Below are positions 13,851 to 19,028 of a stretch of DNA of 19,028 nt, in pieces. Origin of the DNA: an uncultured Clostridia bacterium (lineage in GTDB: Bacteria; Bacillota; Clostridia; TANB77; CAG-465); contig CANRAK010000021.1 in the NCBI GenBank assembly GCA_947628575.1, forward strand, positions 1 through 19,028. The letters are read 5' to 3'. A program made the position numbers and the translations under genes. Under the pieces are notes generated by a model, which was given only the letters and a program-made list of their open reading frames with translations, was not told the DNA's origin and searched no databases. The number at the start of each line of letters is the position of its first letter. Position 1 is the first letter of the stretch.

Positions 13851-14729
13851 TTGCCAAACTTTAAAGTAGGAGATATAGTAGCTAGAAAATCATATAATTA
13901 TGACGTTCTTTTTAGAATAACAAATATAAATCCTAATGGAATAGTAGACTTAGTAGGAATAACTGTTAGAATTATAGCAGACAGTGAGCCTTACGATTTA
14001 AAATTAGTTAGTAAAGAGGAAATGGATGCTAAATTAAAGAGTATAGAAACATCTAGACGTGTTAGATTAGACCGTTCTTTTAATAATATGAATAATAAAT
14101 ATAATTGTAAAAAAAAATATATTAGAGATAATTACATAGAGCAATCATTTAATGTTTATCAAAAAGATAAGACATATAAAAAGCCGGGAAGAATATTACA
14201 TTTAGATGGTGATGAGGTTTATGCAGATAAATGTAAAGAAATATATAAAAAGTTCGGACTAACTGCTCAAGTCATAAAATTAGAAGAAAGTGAACAATAT
14301 AAACAAGTATATAATCTTTTACAAAGGTTTAAACCTGAAATTCTTATACTAACAGGACATGATGCGTTTATTAAAAGAAGAAATGATATATATAATATAG
14401 AAAATTATAAAAATTCAAAATATTTTATACAAGCTGTACTTGAAGCAAGAAGATATGAACATAACTTAGATAACTTAGTAATTTTTGCTGGAGCATGTCA
14501 AAGCTATTATGAAGCTTTAATAAGTGCGGGAGCTAATTTTGCTAGTGCACCAAAGCGTGTTTTAATAGATATGATGGATCCGTTAATTGTAGCTGAAACA
14601 ATTGCATACACACCTGTAAGTGAATTAGTACCTTTAGAAAATATCATTTCAAATACTAGAGAAGGAATAAATGGAATAGGTGGATTACAAACACGTGGAC
14701 AGTATAGAATAGGAATGCCAGGATTATAA
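13851..14729 (+). CDS. yabG: Sporulation-specific protease YabG
   Basis: 292 residues, close to the usual length of about 290. YabG is a mother-cell cysteine peptidase that trims spore coat proteins. The N-terminal domain starts PNFKVGDIVARKSYNYDVLFRI; the catalytic region includes GRILHLDGDEVYADKC, ILILTGHDAF (His170) and VIFAGACQSYYEAL (Cys216), the likely His/Cys pair, then ASAPKRVLIDMMDP and the C terminus REGINGIGGLQTRGQYRIGMPG. The start is TTG 13851, placed 6 nt after GAGGTG; a GTG at 13842 lies inside that ribosome binding site and is rejected. It forms its own unit, in keeping with stage-specific expression. It marks the host as a spore former. Confidence 0.95.
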   Translation: MPNFKVGDIVARKSYNYDVLFRITNINPNGIVDLVGITVRIIADSEPYDLKLVSKEEMDAKLKSIETSRRVRLDRSFNNMNNKYNCKKKYIRDNYIEQSFNVYQKDKTYKKPGRILHLDGDEVYADKCKEIYKKFGLTAQVIKLEESEQYKQVYNLLQRFKPEILILTGHDAFIKRRNDIYNIENYKNSKYFIQAVLEARRYEHNLDNLVIFAGACQSYYEALISAGANFASAPKRVLIDMMDPLIVAETIAYTPVSELVPLENIISNTREGINGIGGLQTRGQYRIGMPGL

Positions 14730-14745
14730 CTAAATAATTCTGGCA
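14716..14745 (+). terminator. Weak hairpin at the end of yabG
   Basis: TGCCAGGAT (14716-14724) pairs with ATTCTGGCA (14737-14745), one G-U pair, across the yabG stop codon. No T run follows, so it may protect the 3' end or terminate poorly. Confidence 0.4.
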
Positions 14746-14760
14746 ATCATTATCTAGAAA

Positions 14761-14789
14761 TTGAAAAAGATTAAAAGTTTAGATATAAT
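14761..14789 (+). promoter_or_regulatory. Sigma-A promoter for the 74-aa gene
   Basis: TTGAAA (14761-14766), a 17-nt spacer, and TATAAT (14784-14789). The start near 14796 again lies only a couple of bases before the ribosome binding region. Confidence 0.7.
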
Positions 14790-14811
14790 ATAACCATAGG
14801 TTGGTGATTTT

Positions 14812-15036
14812 ATGGATAGATATGTTACAGATGAAGATTTAAAAGAACTTCAAGATTGTTTAACAGAAAAAGAGAAAAATAAAATTGACGGAAAAGGGTT
14901 TCTTAACGGAATTTTTAAAAGGTTTAGAGATAAAAGACAAGCTAATAATATAGAAAAATATGAAGCTATGATTGAAAATATAGAAAATGATGATATATCT
15001 AATATAATACCTGATGAATATAAAAATAGATTTTAG
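14812..15036 (+). CDS. Small uncharacterised 74-aa protein
   Basis: I do not recognise it. It is a highly charged, helical-looking cytoplasmic protein. Residues 1-20 form an acidic amphipathic start (DRYVTDEDLKELQDCLTEKE), the middle is basic (GIFKRFRDKRQ), and the end is acidic again, closing with IIPDEYKNRF. There is no signal peptide or membrane segment. A clear sigma-A promoter, an AGGTTGGTG ribosome binding region and a downstream terminator make it a credible monocistronic gene. Vegetative-type promoter elements argue against it being part of the sporulation regulon of neighbouring yabG. Confidence 0.75.
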   Translation: MDRYVTDEDLKELQDCLTEKEKNKIDGKGFLNGIFKRFRDKRQANNIEKYEAMIENIENDDISNIIPDEYKNRF

Positions 15037-15040
15037 ATAT

Positions 15041-15080
15041 AAAATAAAAGGGACTTTTTTAATAGCCCCTTTTTATTTAT
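15041..15080. terminator. Bidirectional terminator, small ORF versus rpsT
   Basis: AAAATAAAAGGG (15041-15052) pairs with the complementary CCCCTTTTTATTT (15066-15078), with T-rich flanks on both strands. It serves the plus-strand 74-aa gene and the minus-strand rpsT. Confidence 0.8.
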
Positions 15081-15084
15081 TTAC

Positions 15085-15339
15085 TTACTTATTTAGTAAT
15101 TTAGCTAAGCTTGATTTTTTTCTAGATGCAGTGTTTTTAGCTAATACACCTTTAGTCCAAGCTTTGTCTACTAAACTAATAGCTTTATTATATAATTCTT
15201 CTTTATTACTTGCGTTTTCTTTAACAGCAGCTTCAAAATCTTTTATAGCTTCTTTATATGCTTTTTTTGTAGCTCTGTTTTGAAGAGTTTTTGTTTCAAT
15301 AACTTTTACTCTTTTTTTAGCAGATTTAATATTTGGCAT
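15085..15339 (-). CDS. rpsT: Ribosomal protein bS20
   Basis: 84 residues, very basic and helical, binding 16S rRNA in the body of the 30S subunit. Begins MPNIKSAKKRVKVIETKTLQ and has NRATKKAYKEAIKDFEAAV, then SLVDKAWTKGVLAKNTASRKKSSLAKLLNK, all typical. GGAGGTG lies 8 nt upstream on the minus strand. It has its own promoter, but no terminator was found between it and upstream folC, so read-through from folC is possible. Confidence 0.97.
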   Translation of the reverse strand: MPNIKSAKKRVKVIETKTLQNRATKKAYKEAIKDFEAAVKENASNKEELYNKAISLVDKAWTKGVLAKNTASRKKSSLAKLLNK

Positions 15340-15382
15340 TAAATTGCACCTCCTTATGCGTACGTTAACAATTTACTTCAAT

Positions 15383-15411
15383 ATTCTAACATAAAATAAA
15401 ATAAAAATCAA
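15383..15411 (-). promoter_or_regulatory. Sigma-A promoter for rpsT
   Basis: Minus strand: TTGATT (15411-15406), a 17-nt spacer, and TAGAAT (15388-15383). The leader is about 37 nt and contains the small palindrome CGTACG near the ribosome binding site. Confidence 0.65.
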
Positions 15412-15437
15412 GTATTTGTTTAAAAATAATATAAAAC

Positions 15438-16718
15438 CTAGTTACTTGTTAACATATCTCTAAAATCTGATGCAAGATATAAAGAGCCAGTTACTAATAT
15501 AAGATCTGCATTTTCTTTGCTTTTTACATATTCATAAGCCTCATTTAAATCATTAAAAGAGCAAGCAGGTAAATCATACTTTTTAGCACATTCTAATAGA
15601 ACAGATACTTCTTCAGATTTTCTGTATTCATTATTATGCTTTACAAATATTAGCTCATCAAAGTATGGACCTATTTCTTTAATAAATTCATCATAATTTT
15701 TATTTTTTGTAAATCCAAGTATTGCATAATTCTTTTTACCTTTATATTCACGCAAGAAGTCTTTTAAAGCAAAAGCACCAGCAACATTATGAGAGCCATC
15801 AACAAAAAGGGCAGGTGAATCACTAAATTTTTCTAGTCTAGCAGGCATAGTAGTATCAGTTATGCCTGTATTAATAGCTGAAAAAGAAATTTTGTATCCT
15901 AGACTAATTAACAAGTTTGATGCTACAATTACCATTAGTGCATTATATATTTGATATTCTCCAACTAAGTTTAATTTATAATATGTTCCTTTGTAGCTAA
16001 AGTAATTTATATTGTGATTACATTTTATAATATCTAGTAATTTTATACTAGGAATATATAGTTTGTTATTATTTTTCTTACAGAAACTTCTAATAATATT
16101 TAAAACTTTTATATCTTGTTTAGGATAAGTAATTGTTATTTTATTTTCTTTTATAATACCACATTTTTCTTTAGCTATATCTTCAAGAGAAGAACCTAAT
16201 ATTTTTGTATGGTCATAGTCTATTAATGTAATTATAGATAAAATTGTTGTGTTAATTACATTTGTAGGGTCAAGTCTTCCACCAACACCAACTTCTAAAC
16301 ATACAATATCGCATGCATTATCATAAAAATATAAAAATGCGATTGCAGTAATTATTTCAAAACCGATAGGGGCATTTTCTTCTAGTTCCATTTCTTTAAT
16401 AATAGGGTCTAATTTTTCGATATATTTAGTTATATCTTCATTAGATATAAATTCATTATTTATCTGAATTCGTTCGTTAAAAGATATTATATAAGGTGAA
16501 ATAAATTTACCTACCTTATATCCACTATTTTTAAGTACATTTGCCATCATAGTAGTAGTAGAACCTTTACCATTAGTTCCGGCAATATGTACAAATTTTA
16601 GTTTATCTTGAGGATTAGAAAGTTTATTTAAAAATTCTTTCATTCTTTCATTATTTTCATTATTTTTTGAACTGTTTCTTTTTTTGTATATATAAGATAA
16701 TATTTCGTCGCTAGTCAT
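15438..16718 (-). CDS. folC: Folylpolyglutamate / dihydrofolate synthase
   Basis: 426 residues. FolC adds glutamates to folates, and often also joins glutamate to dihydropteroate. The ATP-binding loop is HIAGTNGKGST (44-54); SPYIISFNERIQIN is the family SPHL..ERI motif with Tyr in place of His. CLEVGVGGRLDPTNVI marks the central ligase domain, DYDHTKILGSSLEDIAKEKCGIIK the next block, and DGSHNVAGA opens the C-terminal domain. GGAGG lies 10 nt before the ATG. The upstream genes on the same strand are a nucleotide-kinase-like gene and a possible ThyX-like gene, which together would link folate to thymidylate metabolism. Whether it has both activities cannot be told from sequence. Confidence 0.95.
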   Translation of the reverse strand: MTSDEILSYIYKKRNSSKNNENNERMKEFLNKLSNPQDKLKFVHIAGTNGKGSTTTMMANVLKNSGYKVGKFISPYIISFNERIQINNEFISNEDITKYIEKLDPIIKEMELEENAPIGFEIITAIAFLYFYDNACDIVCLEVGVGGRLDPTNVINTTILSIITLIDYDHTKILGSSLEDIAKEKCGIIKENKITITYPKQDIKVLNIIRSFCKKNNNKLYIPSIKLLDIIKCNHNINYFSYKGTYYKLNLVGEYQIYNALMVIVASNLLISLGYKISFSAINTGITDTTMPARLEKFSDSPALFVDGSHNVAGAFALKDFLREYKGKKNYAILGFTKNKNYDEFIKEIGPYFDELIFVKHNNEYRKSEEVSVLLECAKKYDLPACSFNDLNEAYEYVKSKENADLILVTGSLYLASDFRDMLTSN

Positions 16719-16766
16719 ATATATTTAACCTCCGTTTAGTATAATTTTAAAAGCATGTAAATAATA

Positions 16767-17342
16767 TTAAAAATTAAGTATATCCTTTATCTTAGCTTTT
16801 AATGTTTGTTCATCTGTATCATTTGATACTTTAAATACCTTTATATTTTTATATTTTGATGAAATTTCATCTGCCATTTTTAAATATTCATTTTGCTGTT
16901 TAATACTACTTTTGGCATTAAATTTAGCATATTCAGTTATGGCTTTATCATCTCTTACTAATCTTTCTAAATAAAGAGAAGTATCTTCTAAGTACAATGT
17001 TATGTAGTAAATATCAAAATCCAAGTTATTAAATTTTTCTACTAATTTTTCGTATACATCAGTAAACTTATATTCTTTAAAATCAAGTCTACAGTATATT
17101 TCTTCTGTGAAAAAAGTTCTATCAAATACTAAGTTTATACTTTGATTTTCTAACTTTTTCATATAATCTAATAAATCTATATACATATCTTCAGCTTTCT
17201 TTTTTCCTGAAGGTGTACTATCTGAAGTACCACACAATCTATAAAGATTAGTATATTTTAATCCGTGTCTAATATAATCTGTAACAGTAGTCTTTCCAGA
17301 TCCTTGAGGACCTTCTACTACAATTAATTTTGAATTTGCCAT
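16767..17342 (-). CDS. Thymidylate-kinase-like P-loop nucleotide kinase
   Basis: 191 residues. Walker A is VVEGPQGSGKTT (8-19). DRTFFTEEIYCRL (Asp74-Arg75) fits the DR(Y/H/T) substrate motif of thymidylate and deoxynucleoside kinases. ITLYLEDTSLYLERLVRDD is the LID-preceding region. Overall layout is that of dTMP kinase or deoxynucleoside (mono)phosphate kinases, but identity to the cellular Tmk pattern is low. The missing standard Tmk motifs and small size recall phage-type kinases. It starts 8 nt after the upstream protein's stop codon, with AGGTG overlapping that gene's end, implying coupled translation. The substrate is uncertain: dTMP, dNMP or a nucleoside. Confidence 0.75.
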   Translation of the reverse strand: MANSKLIVVEGPQGSGKTTVTDYIRHGLKYTNLYRLCGTSDSTPSGKKKAEDMYIDLLDYMKKLENQSINLVFDRTFFTEEIYCRLDFKEYKFTDVYEKLVEKFNNLDFDIYYITLYLEDTSLYLERLVRDDKAITEYAKFNAKSSIKQQNEYLKMADEISSKYKNIKVFKVSNDTDEQTLKAKIKDILNF

Positions 17343-17350
17343 ATTATCAC

Positions 17351-18007
17351 CTAACCTTCTCTTGGTGTAGTGATAAGTTCACTATAAGGAAATTCTTCTT
17401 CTATAAATTTACAAAAATCTCTAAACTCTCTTTGTTTATGATTTTTTCTTGCCCTATATACGTTTCTCATTATTTCATAGTTACCTGTCCAAGTAGACTT
17501 GAAATTGTAGCTTTGAGGAGAATCAAAAACTATCTCTCTCCAAAGAGTATTAGCTTCTTCCATTTTTCCTTCTTCTTTTAATTTTTGAAATTCTAATATT
17601 CTTTTATTTAAGTCTTCTAGTACATATTTCCTAAAAGGTGTTATATTTTGGTTACCTGCTTCGTCATCTGTACTAAAATCATCAAAAGTAAGAAGTCTAG
17701 TACCAAGCTTATGCATTCTACTTGTACTATTTCTAACAGTAGCTACTTTATATGTATCAAAATCCCACCACCAAGACATTGGAGCAGTTATATCCATTGA
17801 TACAAATATTTGTCTTAAAAATTTAGAATGGTCAGAACCAGCTTTAGTAAGCTTTAGAGCTAATTTTAAATCTGAAGGACCAATAACATATTTTCCTGTT
17901 TCTTTGTCATAATAACTATCACTTTTGTCCCAAGATTCTAAAGGATTTCGCATACCTCTTAAAGCACCTTCAAAATTTAGGACTTCTAAATTTTCTACTT
18001 TAATCAT
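17351..18007 (-). CDS. Uncharacterised protein, possibly ThyX-like
   Basis: 218 residues from ATG 18007, supported by GGGGGT 8 nt upstream; an earlier TTG at 18022 lies before that site. Striking blocks are GMRNPLESWDKSDS (18-31), GSDHSKFLRQIFVSMDITAP (57-76), SWWWDFDTYKVATVRNSTSR (78-97), MHKL and GNYEIMRNVYRARKNHK (165-181). I recall similar proteins in phages and Firmicutes without assigned function. The order 'H..F.R..FV..DI..P, aromatic/charged core, S.R..., N...R..Y..R..H..REF' resembles flavin-dependent thymidylate synthase ThyX, but the ThyX RHRxxSxNxxSxR signature is absent. Pairing with a thymidylate-kinase-like gene supports a nucleotide role. Treat the ThyX link as a hypothesis. 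Confidence 0.65.
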   Translation of the reverse strand: MIKVENLEVLNFEGALRGMRNPLESWDKSDSYYDKETGKYVIGPSDLKLALKLTKAGSDHSKFLRQIFVSMDITAPMSWWWDFDTYKVATVRNSTSRMHKLGTRLLTFDDFSTDDEAGNQNITPFRKYVLEDLNKRILEFQKLKEEGKMEEANTLWREIVFDSPQSYNFKSTWTGNYEIMRNVYRARKNHKQREFRDFCKFIEEEFPYSELITTPREG

Positions 18008-18034
18008 TTTATCAACCCCCAAAACATCACTAAT

Positions 18035-18063
18035 ATAATACTACAAAATGACAAATCTTTCAA
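18035..18063 (-). promoter_or_regulatory. Sigma-A promoter for the ThyX-like/kinase/folC run
   Basis: Minus strand: TTGAAA (18063-18058), a 17-nt spacer, and TATTAT (18040-18035). It is the only clear promoter upstream of the three minus-strand genes. Confidence 0.65.
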
Positions 18064-18169
18064 TGATAAAAAAATGACATTTTCTTGCTAAAAGATTACA
18101 TTAAAATACGAATAATTAAAGTATAGTAAATTGTACTTATATCTTTTTACATAATTTTACTAAAAAAGC

Positions 18170-18198
18170 TTGATTTTTTTTGAATCGTAATGTATAAT
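18170..18198 (+). promoter_or_regulatory. Sigma-A promoter for the S10 operon
   Basis: TTGATT (18170-18175), a 17-nt spacer, and TATAAT (18193-18198). Predicted start near 18205. The ~100 bases between it and the divergent minus-strand promoter show nothing recognisable. Confidence 0.75.
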
Positions 18199-18204
18199 AT
18201 TGAT

Positions 18205-18421
18205 GTTGATTTGCGTTGAAGTAGAATGTGGCTACCCAAAGAGGTAGGGAACTTCTATGGAGCATGTCTGATTTTAAATCGGGCGGCAAGTATAGATTAA
18301 CGTGTATTTGCCAAATTCCTACATTAGTAGAATTTGGTTTTAATATATGTAAAATATGAAACACACGGGGTGGTGTAAAACTTGCTAAACCGGCAAATTA
18401 TAGTAAAGGAGTGTTTTACAT
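18205..18421 (+). promoter_or_regulatory. Structured 5' leader of rpsJ
   Basis: About 217 nt of untranslated leader, the longest in the window. It can fold into a first hairpin (GAAGT 18218-18222 with ACTTC 18251-18255, enclosing CTACC/GGTAG) and then three nested helices. These are GCAAGT (18286-18291) with ACTTGC (18380-18385), CGTGT (18301-18305) with ACACG (18363-18367), and a strong inner hairpin CCAAATT-C-CTAC / GTAG-AATTTGG (18311-18337). The inner hairpin is followed by TTTTAATAT, which could act as an attenuator. This suggests feedback control by a ribosomal protein, such as L4 in enterobacterial S10 operons; the ligand here is unknown. The ribosome binding site AAAGGAG is at 18405-18411. 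Confidence 0.6.
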
Positions 18422-18739
18422 ATGTCAAAAGAACAAACTAAAAAAATGAGAATAAGACTAAAAGCTTATGATCATGTTGTGCTTGAACAAGCAGCAGCAA
18501 AAATCGTTGAAGTAGCTAGAAAAACTGGTTCTGAAGTATCAGGTCCAATTCCACTACCTACTGAAAAAGAAATCATTACAATATTACGTTCTCCACACAA
18601 ACATAAAGATTCTAGAGAACAATTTGAAATGAGAACTCACAAAAGAGTTATTGATGTATTATCACCAAACCAAGCTACAGTTGATGCACTAATGTCAATT
18701 GATATGCCAGCTGGTGTTGACATCGAAGTTAAATTATAA
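18422..18739 (+). CDS. rpsJ: Ribosomal protein uS10
   Basis: 105 residues, head of the 30S subunit and transcription antitermination partner of NusB. It carries the conserved core MRIRLKAYDHVVLEQAAAKIVE, SGPIPLPTEKEIITILRSPHKHKDSREQFEMRTHKR and VDALMSIDMPAGVDIEVKL. AAAGGAG is 10 nt upstream of ATG. First gene of the S10 operon. In most Firmicutes it directly follows tuf; here it has an independent promoter, and a minus-strand operon lies upstream. Confidence 0.98.
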   Translation: MSKEQTKKMRIRLKAYDHVVLEQAAAKIVEVARKTGSEVSGPIPLPTEKEIITILRSPHKHKDSREQFEMRTHKRVIDVLSPNQATVDALMSIDMPAGVDIEVKL

Positions 18740-18812
18740 TACTTCTAAAATTTTAATAGGCTATCCTGTAAAAGGCAATGGCATACCCTGATATTAAAAT
18801 TTGCTTGAAGTA
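18740..18812 (+). promoter_or_regulatory. Structured RNA element between rpsJ and rplC
   Basis: Starts at the base after the rpsJ stop codon. Outer stem TACTTC (18740-18745) with GAAGTA (18807-18812); perfect 10-bp stem AAATTTTAAT (18748-18757) with ATTAAAATTT (18793-18802); AGG (18758-18760) with CCT (18787-18789). A branch follows, of GCTAT with ATGGC around 18760-18782, holding CCT/AGG. No T run follows, so it is not an ordinary terminator. It precedes rplC and its GGGAGG site (18824-18829). It may be a processing site or a ribosomal-protein-binding leader. Confidence 0.6.
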
Positions 18813-18837
18813 AAAATTGAAAAGGGAGGAAAACAAA

Positions 18838-19028
18838 ATGGTAAAGGAAATTTACGGAAGAAAAGTTGGTATGACTCAAATATTTGATGAAAATGGAGTA
18901 GCTATACCAGTAACAGCAATCGAAGCTCAACCATTAACAGTAGTTGCTAAAAAAACTGCAGATAAAGATGGATACAATGCAATTGTAGTAAGCTTTGGTG
19001 AAATTAAAGAAAAAAATGCAAACAAACC
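18838..19028 (+). CDS. rplC: Ribosomal protein uL3, 3' end beyond window
   Basis: The first 63 codons of uL3, a large-subunit protein with a role in 50S assembly and the peptidyl transferase centre. The N terminus MVKEIYGRKVGMTQIFDENG, followed by AIPVTAIEAQP, is diagnostic. GGGAGG lies 8 nt before ATG 18838. The frame is open to the edge, so about two thirds of the gene is outside. It follows rpsJ as in nearly all S10 operons, but with a 98-nt structured gap. Confidence 0.96.
   Translation, partial: MVKEIYGRKVGMTQIFDENGVAIPVTAIEAQPLTVVAKKTADKDGYNAIVVSFGEIKEKNANK

Noticed and set aside
15014..15283. Plus-strand ORF of 89 aa over rpsT
   Set aside because: It is the antisense of the well-supported bS20 gene.
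15412..15450. Terminator between folC and rpsT
   Set aside because: Only a 6-bp complementarity (CAAGTA/TACTTG) with a long AT loop was found; too weak to call.
17330..17581. Plus-strand ORF opposite the kinase and ThyX-like genes
   Set aside because: Phe/Ser-rich shadow frame with no start signals; the minus-strand genes have ribosome binding sites and recognisable motifs.
16767..18007. Prophage remnant
   Set aside because: The pair has phage-like relatives as far as I recall, but there are no structural, integrase or attachment sequences around it.
18137..18364. Minus-strand 75-aa ORF across the rpsJ promoter and leader
   Set aside because: It overlaps a strong plus-strand promoter and structured leader and has no ribosome binding site or family resemblance.

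Overview
The window is AT-rich, compactly coded DNA from a Gram-positive, low-GC, spore-forming bacterium, most likely a member of the Clostridia. The signs are a YabG sporulation protease, a MecA adaptor, a two-subunit transketolase, strong AGGAGG-type ribosome binding sites, sigma-A promoters and many short hairpin-plus-U terminators. No tRNA, rRNA, insertion sequence, CRISPR array or intact prophage was seen. Both ends are cut: tuf lacks its first ~17 codons and rplC runs off the right edge.

Layout. 1-1149 is the end of tuf (EF-Tu) with a strong terminator. 1347-1583 is acpP alone. 1672-5969 is one apparent operon: rnc, an Alg14/Alg13-like split glycosyltransferase, transketolase N-half, an unrecognised 298-aa coiled-coil-rich protein, and transketolase C-half. 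6140-9343 is rarA, a DUF5711-type membrane protein and cvpA. 9384-10555 is comEA plus an unrecognised Cys-containing protein. 10584-11600 (minus) is a response regulator with an HD-GYP domain, whose receiver has Asn at the phosphorylation site. 11601-11961 is non-coding and holds an orphan promoter. 11962-12555 (minus) is mecA. 12768-13771 is rpsF-ssb-rpsR. 13851-14729 is yabG with a sigma-K-like promoter, followed by a 74-aa orphan protein at 14812-15036. 15085-18007 (minus) is rpsT, folC, a thymidylate-kinase-like P-loop kinase and an uncharacterised possibly ThyX-like protein. 18422 to the end is the start of the S10 operon (rpsJ, rplC), with its own promoter, a ~217-nt structured leader and a second structured element between rpsJ and rplC.

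How the parts relate. The two ends are the classic junction of the str operon (ending in tuf) and the S10 operon (starting with rpsJ). These are usually adjacent in Firmicutes, but here about 17 kb of other genes, in several independent transcription units on both strands, lies between them. rpsJ has its own promoter and leader, consistent with separation from tuf. Within the block, competence and proteolysis (ComEA, MecA), replication and repair (RarA, SSB), folate and thymidylate metabolism (FolC, kinase, ThyX-like protein) and sporulation (YabG) appear as small units.

Points most worth following: the foreign-looking ORF locked between the transketolase halves, the degenerate receiver, the two RNA structures at rpsJ, the kinase/ThyX-like pair, and the orphan promoter near 11.7 kb. 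All family calls come from reading the sequence; no database search was run.
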